A DNA stretch of 64,000 nt, from the NCBI GenBank assembly GCA_010405405.1, contig MU004237.1:290014-354013 (forward strand), given 5' to 3'. Of the stretch, positions 12,655 to 22,241 are shown piece after piece. The first letter of the stretch is position 1. Each line of letters starts with the position of its first letter. Both the position numbers and the translations under genes were made by a program. The notes beneath the pieces were generated by a model. The model searched no databases, was not told the origin of the DNA, and worked only from the letters and a program-made list of their open reading frames with translations. This DNA comes from Microthyrium microscopicum. Its lineage: Eukaryota; Ascomycota; Dothideomycetes; Microthyriales; Microthyriaceae.

Positions 12655-13170
12655 TCTTGAGGTGATATGACTTTGAGGTGGTATAGATTTGAGGTGATAT
12701 AGATTTGAGGTGATGAAGATTTGAGGTGATATAGATTTGAGGTGCCATGTTTTCTTGAGGCGTGGCGTTGAGGTGGTCTAGGTTTGAGGTGGTTTATCTA
12801 CGAGGTGGCATATCTACGAGGTGCTATCGATAAGTAGTCATGAGGTGGTATGTTTCGCAGGCTGTATAGTGTTGAGGTGATATGGTTTTAAGGCGGTCTA
12901 AGTTTGAGGTGATCAGATCTTGAGGGAGCCTTGCTTTGAGGTAGCATTGTTTTAAGGTGGTAGTTTGAGGTGCTAACTTGAACGGTAATATGGCTTTGAG
13001 GTGATATGATTGCGAAAGGAGAAGGCCCCGAGTTATTGAGTTAGTGCTGAGTTGAGGTGGTGTAGTTTTGAGGTAGCTTCGAGGTGAGATGGTTTTGAGG
13101 TGAGATGGTTTTGAGGTGAGATGGATTTGAGGTGATTTAGCACCGACGTGATATAGCTACGAGGTGATAA
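12655..13170. repeat. Degenerate minisatellite, unit ~15-18 bp, core TTTGAGGTGATATGG
   Basis: About 25-30 diverged copies of a TTGAGGTG(A/G)TAT(A/G)G-like unit run head to tail, for example at 12674-12740 and 13070-13135, where GAGGTGAGATGGTTTT repeats three times. The spacing slips between 15 and about 25 bp, and some copies are eroded to 'GAGGTG' alone. It lies in the 3' flank shared by the kelch gene and OPI3 (both end toward it), so it is transcribed at most as a UTR. The most regular units are at the two ends. Confidence 0.85.
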
Positions 13171-13439
13171 GGATTATGAATAATGTATGGTATGTTATTG
13201 AAAGTTGAATTCGATACGCCAAAGAGGATATATGCCATGTGCTATCTACACTTTTACAAGATCCACCGCCAATTCCAAAAGGCCAAATACCGCCGAAAAC
13301 GCCGCGCTTGTTGAAGGCAGCACAACACAAGAAGCCTACTCGCACACTACCAATTTCACCCCCTTTTCCCTAACCATCGCCAATCCCACCTGTTGAACAT
13401 CGCGACCCCATTCTTTCTTTCAATTTCCATCACTCATAT

Positions 13440-14252
13440 CTATCCCTGCTTCTTCGCCCTCTCCGCCTCACGCTTCGCATAAATAGCCCCCGTGAACGGA
13501 TCCTCATACCTCAACGCAATCCCATACGCAACCCAAACCAACCCCGTCATCAGCAAACCCGCCGGTTTTCCAAACCACAACGCCGTCGCCGCAAAACTCA
13601 TCGTTGACCCAAGGTACATCGGACAGCTAGATACATTGAATGGAAAGCCAGTGACCATGTCGTCCATTAGCATGCCAAAGTAGTCGCCCAAGTATGTGCC
13701 GGTGACGCCGAGAGCCCACATGGAAGTTAGGACGAGGGTGTTGCCGGAGAGGAAGAGGAGGGCGGCTAGGGGTGTTGTGAGAGAGGAGGATTGGAGGGTG
13801 GGAGAGGTTGGTTGGTTGCGGAGGGCGCGTTCATATCTGCGAGAGGGGGATGGTTAGTTGGTTTGATGTATGGGATGATGCGGCTTGGGGAGATGTACAG
13901 AAAGTCGCGGAATATGCCGAGGGAGAAAATTGTTATGGCTAGGAGGTAGCAGCCATATCGAGGGTTGCCGCCGGCGAGTTTGGTGATTACTTTGTTGTTG
14001 TATTCTTCGCTTGATTAGTTCTTGAAGTCGAGAAGCTGATGGAGCTGCGTCTACCTGCTCTGGCGGCGATGCTGGAGATGTTAGTGTATGTTCAATTGGT
14101 CTGGGATGATAGAACTCACTTCCAGAACGTTGGGTTGAATATGATGGACGCTATGGATACTGTAGAAGGTCAATTGGACATCTATAGAGCTTGGGATGAA
14201 ACATACTCCACAGCGTTGGCTGGTTAAAGTCGACGTATTTGAGGAAATCCAT
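13440..14252 (-). CDS. OPI3: Phospholipid methyltransferase Opi3 (PEMT second enzyme)
   Basis: Opi3 methylates phosphatidyl-monomethylethanolamine (and the dimethyl form) to phosphatidylcholine with S-adenosylmethionine in the ER membrane. Five exons: 14252..14207, 14159..14120, 14071..14055 (17 nt), 14004..13899, 13836..13440; 201 residues, against 206 in yeast Opi3. Recognisable family blocks are FNPTFWNIAAR, NKVITKLAGG, GTYLGDYFGMLMDDMVTGFPFNV (given here as overlapping motifs GTYLGDYFG and VTGFPFNV), MYLGSTMSF and ALWFGKPAG. Several hydrophobic segments are consistent with an integral membrane enzyme. It ends in a basic AKREAERAKKQG tail. The phases of all four introns close exactly. Assignment to Opi3 rather than Cho2 rests on length and the GDYFG block. 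Confidence 0.92.
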
Positions 14253-14902
14253 GTTTGCGAATGTATGAGATCAAGAATGAGTGAGGGAGGGTCAATACGA
14301 AAACGAAGATGCTGATTTTCACAGGCTTATAGGCTGATGCTGGTATAAAAGCAAAGCAGCTCAATCGAGTAGAACATAAAAAGTCTGGGGAAGAACAAGC
14401 AAACTGTGGTGTTTCATTTCGATTTGGTCCGAGCTCGGTCTAGAGTTAGCATGATGTGAGGATGCTTGGCCACGAACATCGCGACTCGATCACCAATGCA
14501 GTATGACGTTGTGTGGGGACACTTCCAAAAAGTTGTGTACAAGCCAATCCGTTGGCAACAAAGTACCATACGCTACATGTACTCAATTGGGTCAATAACG
14601 ACCTGGAAAATAATAAACAGCAGAGCAGAGAATTCGAAAATGTATCCCATGTATCCACACCTCGTCCAACCCAACTCCCAGCATATAAAATCACCATATG
14701 CTTTGCCGCTCCATGAAAATACTTCTATACAGCAATTCGCGAATGTACAAGACTAATCACAAGGGCGTTTAATATGCCTTAAACAAAACGTATAAGTACG
14801 AACTCATTGTGGCTGCATTGGCTGAGCTTTTCTCCAAATGTGGTGTTTTTGTGTGCAACGTTATTCTCGTCACGACATGTGCTTCATAACTTTCGTGATT
14901 AT
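14253..14902. other. Intergenic: OPI3 upstream and GID4 3' flank
   Basis: This 650 bp stretch carries the OPI3 promoter near 14253-14420 and the GID4 3' untranslated side. No ORF with domain content and no repeats were noticed. Confidence 0.5.
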
Positions 14903-15881
14903 TCACCGAAATTCAAAGCCCATTTCAAAGCCAGGGTGAATGTTGGTTGGCTTGAGTTCGAGATGCTGAAAGCTGTAAACTGTTAGATTTGTAGTCTCAA
15001 AATGTGGAAGGCTATGCATACCGATCGCTTCTAGCATGATAGTATGCGCCAGTTATCGTTCCAGTTTTCTGATTGAAACAGATGTAGTAGAACCCATCAA
15101 AACTAGCATCTGGCAGGTGTCTAACCGTATGGTCCGGAACAAGGAAATGTTCCTTCCAGCGCATCCAAATATTCTCCTTTTGCATCCAATTCTTATTGAC
15201 AAAGTTTGGCTTGCGCGCATCTTTCTGGATCGGTCTCCATTGAGGAAATCGCCCCCAATGTTGCCAGTCCGTCTTTTCATTTGCGCCCCATTCAGGGTGT
15301 TGCGTCACGAAGCTATATTTTGTGCCAATCATCTCGCCCTCAAAGTAGGTTGTGAGTGACGGATGAGCCTCTGTCAGGCCGCGGATCTTGAGATATCCGC
15401 AGAGATATGAGTCTTCCATGTCGACGTGCTGGATGTCTACTACGACTTCATATTCGGCCTTATCCGAGCGCTGAATGCCGCTGAAACGTGCGCCGGGTTT
15501 GAGGAAGGATGACGAGGAATTGGGCCGGAATCTGACGGCTCGAAAGGGCTCGCATAGGAGGTCTGCGGTACTGCTTTGCCGAACTGGGGGCTCTGAAGAT
15601 GTAAGGCCATGAGACGAGTGGTGTTGTTCAGACTCGAGGTTTGCGCTTCCTTCGTCTATACTGCTGACTGGAGTAGGAGTATCGCGAATTGGCTCTTCGA
15701 TTTCTTGGGTGTTTGACTTTGGAGGATCTTCTGAGTCGACCAACATGGGTTCAGTCTGTGACGTATCCGGCTCCGAGAGGGAATCAGAGGATGTATTATC
15801 AAAGGAAGGTGGACAAAATGATCGGCCGCTTGCTTCAGCTTGCGGCTGAGCAAGAACCGGGGGTTCGTGTTCGGTAGGCAT
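14903..15881 (-). CDS. GID4: GID complex substrate receptor Gid4 / Vid24
   Basis: Gid4 is the receptor of the GID/CTLH E3 ligase that recognises proline N-degrons on gluconeogenic enzymes. Exon 1 is 15881..15022 and exon 2 is 14972..14903; the intron has donor gtatgc and acceptor tttacag; 309 residues. The first ~110 residues are acidic/Ser-rich and disordered. The Vac_ImportDeg beta-barrel follows: FLKPGARFSGIQRS, YEVVVDIQHVDMEDSYLCGYL, TTYFEGEMIG, WGRFPQWRPI, IWMRWKEHFLVPDH, FDGFYYICFNQKTGTITGAYY. Exon 2 supplies the conserved end FQHLELKPTN...MGFEFR. Conservation of the FxGEMIG and MRWKE(H/Q)F blocks makes identification firm. It is probably regulated by carbon source, by analogy with yeast. 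Confidence 0.93.
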
Positions 15882-16789
15882 GACTGTATGTGTATGAGGG
15901 ATTAAGGACTCGAGGCGTGTGGTGTGAGCATGTGTCTAAGTAATACAATTGGCGAAGGGACAAAAGAGAGCAATGAGTTGGAATGATGTGCAAGATTGGT
16001 GAAAGTCGAGGTTCCCATAGTGTGGAAGAGAGAGGTAATTAATCCATATTTGCGGAAGACAAAGGGAAGAATTGAAGGTTGGGCAAGTGGAAGTGGTGAG
16101 AAGATGGGAAGTTGGGATAGTGGAGACTTGTCGAGAGAGTAGTAGCGTGGTCAACTTCTCATAGAAGGGTCAAGGAAAGGGCTAGACACAGCGCAAGGTG
16201 TGGTTGGCTAGAATTGACCAGGGACGGCCGAAGATGGTGTACAGAGAAGGGAAATGGGCAATAGAGAATTGTGTTGAGGATAGAGCATAATGGTGTTTTA
16301 TTTTCATACACTGAGGTACAGATGGTTGCTAGGCAGGACCATACATGTCTAGTGGTACCTGAGAGGGGAAGGCACGATGGGCAAAACAGGAAAGCAGACC
16401 TCGTGGTTCGCAAGTTCAAAGTCGCGACTTCCGCAAAGTTCGCATCGCGGGCAGGAGCAATCGGCAATTTTCAAATCGTCCTGGCCAAATTCGGAATAGC
16501 TCAACGGAGGCTTGTCACGAGGATCACTTTAGGGAAACAACCAATCGATTATGCGGGGAAGAATGCCACACTTCTGGCCCCTTTGTTTTTTCCTCCTATC
16601 TCCAACTTCATCTTGTCTCTGCTCGAGGTTTATTTAATCATTCACCATCATGAAGAGCCTGGTTTCGATGGAAGTCTTCTTATGGACTGGCTGATTAACT
16701 GATTGTAGAAATACAAAGTCGTCAAAATGTTCAAACACAAAACCACAAGCCGAATAGCTCTCTGGCAGACAACAATTCCCAGAGATGAT
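15882..16789. other. Intergenic: GID4 leader and protease-like gene 3' flank
   Basis: About 0.9 kb. Opposed frames at 16159..16467 and 16271..16702 overlap one another and lack domain content. The GID4 side is typical leader sequence. No gene is called. Confidence 0.5.
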
Positions 16790-18792
16790 TCACTGCGTAT
16801 GGCTTGCTGGTAGTTCTACCGCAGCTGAATGAATGGCATCCGTATGCAACTCAACTGGAGCCGGTGCTGGTGGACTATGCAACTCCACTGGTGCTGGCGG
16901 CGGCGGTCTATATAACTCTGTCGGAGGCCTGGAACCCATCAGTGTAGGACTATACAGCTCTGCCGGCATATTTGAGTCCATTCCTTGATATTTGGCTACA
17001 TCAGCGTGCTGTGACTCGGGAGATATAGGAGGACTGGGATAGAAACTACTTCGTTCTGGTTTTGCGTCCCCTGGTTGTTCTGTTTTCAGGTCTCCACTTG
17101 GCTCAACATCAGGCTGTGCTTTTGCTTCACGCCGTTTCTTCATGCAAGTTATCGCAAGTATCACAGCAATTGCAACTGCGATCGCAAAGACACCTACGGC
17201 AATCCCCGCAATTGCCCCAATGCTCAATTTTGTCTCTGCGACCCCATTTCCTGATCCGGATCCGGATCCGGATCCAGAGCCCGGCCCACCAGGCGATGAT
17301 GATGTTGACGATGATCCGCTGCCATTTATATCAACGGAATCGTCCGACCCGCATGATGCTACTGGTATGAGAGTGGAGTCAGTAGTTGGTTTTGCTCGCC
17401 ACAATGTGAAAGTCATGGTATCCCAATTCACGAACAACACCACCGCAGAAAAAAACTGTCGACCGATCTTTGGCACGACATTCTTCGTATCTCCAGTCAA
17501 CCTGTCGACAAGGATGGTTCGGTTGCCAGTATCTGTACGGTAATACATCTTCCCATCGGACTCTTGGGCCACCAGCTCTGGAATCTTCAGCTGATTATTC
17601 GGTATCTGAATTGGATAGTTCGGGGGCAGCGTAAAGATGAAGGTTCCATTAAATCTGCATTGCTTATTAGAGATTCCACTGCTCGGACTTATCACAGATT
17701 TGTTGCTTCACTTACGTGTCATTTCCAGGAAACACCTCGCTATACATGTTCGGTCCCCATGATACGATTTCCTGAACTTGTTGGATCTTCGCGCTGCTCT
17801 TGAACGTCGTAAACATGTTCGTCGTCATGGAGAACATGGTGGGCCAGTCAGGAACGATGCAAAAGCTTTGCGGCGTGATATCCAATATGTTAACCTTTGG
17901 AGGATATGCCTGAGGAAACTTCATGTATAAAGCGGTGACTGGTACAACCATTCCAGTTGTGCAATTATCACTAACGGCCAAAGGGAACGTGATATTGTCG
18001 CCCGTGATTTTGGCGGTGTCATAGCCTCCAAGAACTAGATTTCCATCGTGGTTTTCTTGATCTGGAGCCCCGGAGTCACCCCACCAGTAAGACCAGGATA
18101 ATGAATTAATCTTCCCGGCCTTTTTGAGGGAAGTAAGCAGAGTAGATTGTGGTCCCATACCAAGGAGATGTTGATTGTAGTACCAATCTTTGGACCATTG
18201 CATACTCTGTACCGCTAAAGGAAATTTGTCTAGAGAGTCAGAGCCTATGCCTCGTTAGTACTAATCTTGCAAACTTTATTGATGCAGTCTGTGAGGTGGA
18301 AAAGAAATATTTACCATTGAGAGACATAGTATCAGTACCGAATAATGCTTTCTGCAAAACGGAATCCGAACTATCATTTGGCGCCCCAGCATCTTTTGCG
18401 CTGCTCTTTGCAGACCAAGAGGACGACTTAGTGCTGTCAAACAAGTTCCCTCGGTATGAAACGCAGTAGTCTTTGGTAGTCGATACGCCAAAATGACTGG
18501 TAGTTGGACATGTATCGGCGTTAAAAACATAAGTGTTGCTAATATCACTAGTACTCGATCAGCAAGACTCCTAGACATATGATGAACAAAGCACATACGC
18601 ATGAACAATAAACGCCAAAGTCTGTGGTGGCGTTCCTACGGTGACTGCAGCACCACGAATGGTTTGTTGGTTTGATAATTGAATGTTTGTAATCGGAATA
18701 GAGATTGCTTTGGCAACGTCTGCATGACAGCTGGTGGCTGCAGATACAATGGTGATAGCAATAGCAAAGGCGAAAAGCTTCGAGGTAGCCAT
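16790..18792 (-). CDS. Membrane-anchored aspartyl-protease-like protein (A1 fold, catalytic motifs lost)
   Basis: Four exons: 18792..18599, 18547..18315, 18244..17716, 17654..16790; 606 residues. The start MATSKLFAFAIAITIVSAAT is a good signal peptide and is preferred over an upstream in-frame codon. Then comes the A1 signature context VGTPPQTLAFIVHADISNTYV: where pepsins have DTGSS this protein has HADIS. Further A1 features are LLGMGPQSTLLTSL and GNLVLGGYDTAKI. The second DTG/DSG position reads FCIVPDWPT. Many N-glycosylation sequons (NNT-, NGT-, NCT-like) fit a secreted ectodomain. A GSGSGS linker, one transmembrane helix (IAGIAVGVFAIAVAIAVILA) and a cytoplasmic KKRREAK tail with PVELHSPP-type repeats follow. 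It is likely a cell-surface pseudoprotease; the fold is inferred from motif spacing. Confidence 0.82.
17245..17280 (-). repeat. GGATCC/TCCGGA hexamer microsatellite coding a Gly-Ser linker
   Basis: Four near-perfect hexamer copies (tccggatccggatccgga, plus strand) encode the GSGSGSGSG spacer just outside the transmembrane helix of the protease-like protein. It is in frame, so length changes would only alter the linker. Confidence 0.8.
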
Positions 18793-20496
18793 TGGAGCCG
18801 GTAACAAGCAACGGTTCCCTGAAGACACGCGAACACTTGGCTGATGTGAGAACGGAGCTGTGAATAATGAGATGGATAGAGGGTATATGTACTGGTAGAC
18901 ACATTTATTGCCCAGGAACGGGCTTGTCGGCTGCTATGAGGCTGAAAATTGGCAATACCAACTCTCGGGAGGATTTTAGTCTGTGATCATACAATTTGGT
19001 CTAATACTTCGCCTTGCTTCTGCAATGCTTTGGTGACATATTAGTTGATGCATGGGGACGATTCGATATAATTCACGCCAGCACCACGCTGTAAGAACTA
19101 TCGTACACCATTGTGGCCCCTCCGCGTCAGTCCAAAGTTTCTAGAAACAATCTTTGACCAATGAAAGGTTTGTTACTGGGAAAGGTGCCAATCAGATCCA
19201 GTATAATCTTTGTTATAGCAACACTACCCAAAAACATAACAGCTAATCATGGTCTGTTTTTGTAGTCTACACAGCTTCAAACGAATAAACAGCTCGTCTC
19301 TTCTATGACTATCACAGTCGAAAACAGTAAAATGGACCGCCTATGGAAATACTCTCGCTTATAGTATGTTGTGGCTATGTCCCAGGCTCCCAGGCTTCGT
19401 GTTCAACCAAGTAGTACAGATATCAATAGCTAACGGGTATTACACTACACACATTTGTCCTCTCCTTCATACCGAGCTTTGCGTCCAGCGCCGTATGGAC
19501 CAAAACCTGAGAGAACAATCTGAATGTAAGATTAGCCGTCACGGAAGATAGCGGTTGTTTAGCGCAGTGTGTAATACGCAGTGTTCATCGTCACTTTTCG
19601 TCCAGGACACTAAATTCGACTGTTTATTCGAATCGCAGCTTCCGAAAGCGCTTTTGAAGAGCTGCCAGACAAAATCGTTCTTTAGTATAGCCGCTTCGTC
19701 GAGCTTCCGAATTTAGATAAGCTGAAAGTGTGCTCTGACACAACTAGAGTTGCTGTCGTCCGCAGACAATATCGAATTCTGAATACGTGAGAAGAAACCT
19801 TACGAATCATCTCATGAATACCGTATTCGATATGCAAACTTTCCGGGAAAACGCTTCTTCTGACAGTCATACAGCCAAAAGAGCGGTAATTAGCCACTTC
19901 TCAACACCCAATTCTTCCACAGGGAACCTTTCTTACTGAAACATAACTTTGTCAGAAGTAGGCCATCCGTGAATAATCTTAAGAGGATACAGGGTCACAA
20001 TCCTAGAGCAAAGTGCTCCCTTTACTGCTCTGCTTCATCCTTCAACTCCATTCCCTCTTGATGAGACTCTCCACATGTTTGTAATGAATACTATAAGCAA
20101 TGGTCGAATATAACCTTGGAGTGCCTGACAATATGCTGATGCAAGCCTCTATCTTCGACCGATCACCAATTCATCACGCTAGCCAATCCGATAGCAACAG
20201 CGGCCCAACTTTCAACTGAGTCGATTCGGGAGAATCGACTTGCTCGACTTGTCTTTGCCTTTTCCGTTGATAATGAAAAAAAGTACAACAGTAAGCAAAG
20301 GCACAAAGGAGTGAAGTTGGATTAGTAAGTATATTGAGCATTTCGTTACATGATAATTTCTAAACGAGTAGGATTCCTGACCCAGATCCTTAGGGTCGCC
20401 CTAAAAAGACATTACCTAAACGGATGTCGAAGGCGGCCTACAGCGCGGCCTTGTAAATTTACCGTTACATCGATATAAGCCTATTTGTATTGCACA
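18793..20496. other. 1.7 kb intergenic, nothing recognised
   Basis: This separates the protease-like gene's promoter (18793 to about 19000) from the 3' end of the next minus-strand gene. Only frames under 72 codons are present, with no splice chain or repeat that I can support. Confidence 0.5.
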
Positions 20497-21192
20497 TCAA
20501 ACTGCTCCACCCAGCAGCTTTTTCCAGTCAATATCCCATGTTGCGGCTTCTATAGCCGCAAGGCACTTTCTTTTATCGAATTGCTCAATTTTCGGCCACC
20601 CATGTTCTCGGTAAATACCTCTGACTTTCTCAATTGCAGCAAGGGCGTTCGGCGAATCCTTTCTATAGCCATTCAGCACCTTCGTCTTGCTATTGAGCTT
20701 CATGAACTCGTTCTTGAGTATCTCGAAAAAGTGAGAAACACCGGTTCCGACCCAACCGCGGTGTTGGTAAAAGATCATTCTCCCTAGGTTGATGTCCAAC
20801 AGAAAGGTGGTATTACTCCTCGCGCCGCATGTGAGGCCAATAACATAGGGTGAATTGATAATGTTGGGCTCCGTCAAGGATTTGACAACATCAATACTCA
20901 AGAAACCTTCCGATAGCTTCTGAGAAATTAGGTTCCAATCAGCGAAGTAGCATTCAGCAGATGTCTGAGCCGATTCATGATGATTAGCCGTAGTGCTGCA
21001 AATGTATGGCAGATGGCGAAGCATAGTGATGATTTGATCACACTTGCCCAAGCCCTTCAGGACTTGGGGTGTAATTGACGGCCACCCGCCTGGCGGTGGC
21101 TCTACGACTTTCGATTCTTCAAGGTACAATGTGGTCAAGAATTTGTAGTATTGACGTACTGCTTGAACGATGGCAGCTTGAGTAGAGTTCAT
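20497..21192 (-). CDS. Unrecognised protein, 231 residues
   Basis: A single-exon frame starting at ATG 21192. The translation looks like a soluble globular protein: helical N-terminus (IVQAVRQYYKFLTTLYLEES), a Cys-containing middle (ICSTT, SAECYFADW, LTCGARSNTTFLLDINLGRM) and a basic, Trp-rich C-terminus (GWPKIEQFDKRKCLAAIEAATWDIDWKKLLGG). There is no signal peptide, transmembrane segment or motif that I recognise. The open frame of 232 codons in an otherwise stop-dense stretch and its balanced composition favour a real gene. The upstream region carries palindromic direct repeats (see 21302..21505). It may be lineage-restricted. Confidence 0.65.
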   Translation of the reverse strand: MNSTQAAIVQAVRQYYKFLTTLYLEESKVVEPPPGGWPSITPQVLKGLGKCDQIITMLRHLPYICSTTANHHESAQTSAECYFADWNLISQKLSEGFLSIDVVKSLTEPNIINSPYVIGLTCGARSNTTFLLDINLGRMIFYQHRGWVGTGVSHFFEILKNEFMKLNSKTKVLNGYRKDSPNALAAIEKVRGIYREHGWPKIEQFDKRKCLAAIEAATWDIDWKKLLGGAV

Positions 21193-21301
21193 GTTGCTGG
21201 ACTTAGGTGCTGTTGTTCGTGTGAAAAGAACTGAGAGTCTGAAGTTGAGTCGAGAAACAAAACAGAGGCAACATGATTGTGAAGACGTGGTTTATATCTG
21301 T

Positions 21302-21505
21302 CGAACATTTCAGTATTGCAGACGAACAACCAAATTTTGGACCTGAGGTCCAAAAACGGACCCCCTGTACTCATTGAATATTCCAGTAAAGAAGAACTCG
21401 GACACAGGGCCAGGATAAGACCCTTGTATCCATCGAATATTCAAGCATTGCAGACAGGCGACCAAAATTGGACCTAAGTTCCAAAAACGTACCCCCTGTT
21501 CCATC
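21302..21505. repeat. Two imperfect direct repeats (~70 bp, offset ~132 bp) with a GGACC/GGTCC palindrome
   Basis: Copy A (about 21302-21372) and copy B (about 21434-21505) share CGAA-ATT--AG-ATTGCAGAC, a TTGGACCT core, TCCAAAAACG and ACCCCCTGT in the same order. Copy A contains a perfect inverted repeat: arms TTTTGGACCT and AGGTCCAAAA around one G (21335-21355). Copy B keeps the outer arms TTGGA and TCCAA, but its centre has drifted. A partial third piece, CCCTGTACTCATTGAATATTC, links them. They lie about 110-310 bp upstream of the 20497..21192 gene, so an operator-like role is possible but unproven. Confidence 0.7.
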
Positions 21506-22241
21506 CTATCCTCCCTAATCGCCTCGCCGCACCGAATGAAGGTACGAATAGCTAAATGTTAAGGAGCATTGGCATCGGTCATACCTGCGTGAATTCTTTT
21601 CAAATCAGGCTCTGCGTGAACCTCAAGATTTCTTTGAGACTTGGTGAGTCTTTCGCGGAATCGTGCTATGCTGAGTTGATCAGGGGTGCTTCAATTCATG
21701 CCGCAAAAAGCATCGATGACAGTTGGACTGTGGCCCATGCATGTAGCGCTGAACGGTCCAGACATTGAACTAGCAATCCATGAATCTCATTAGCATTTGA
21801 TGACTGCGTACGACCACTGGATTGTAGTGGATGGAGTTGGTAATTTGGTGTTGGATGAAGGAGGTTGATATTTTGATGCCAAGGCTAAAAGGCGAAATAA
21901 GCGAGCGGCTATGACTGTTAGTAGTTCCCTGTATTATGCGGCACAGCGCTTATTCTCAACCCTTTTTTATAAAGTAGTTTTTTCACGTCTGTAACGTCGA
22001 GCTAAAGGAGCTTGTCTGTGTCAGTGCACGCGTCGCGCCTTTCACTTCTACTTCAACTTTCATCAACCATCACCACATATCCACCCTCCATCAATCCATC
22101 AATCCATCTCTCTTCTTACCTTCAATTCCTTGCTCCTGCCAAACTCTGGATATCCCATCAATTCGAATTATCAATAGCAAACCCACGAGTTGTGCGCGCC
22201 TCATCTGCTGAGTATGAGGCAGGGCCTCAACTTCTGCCACC
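21506..22241. other. HIRA promoter and leader
   Basis: This 0.7 kb ends in a pyrimidine-rich leader (22030-22140) just before the HIRA start. An 80-codon frame at 22012..22254 overlaps the HIRA ATG in another frame and could act as an upstream ORF, but it shows no protein character. Confidence 0.5.
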
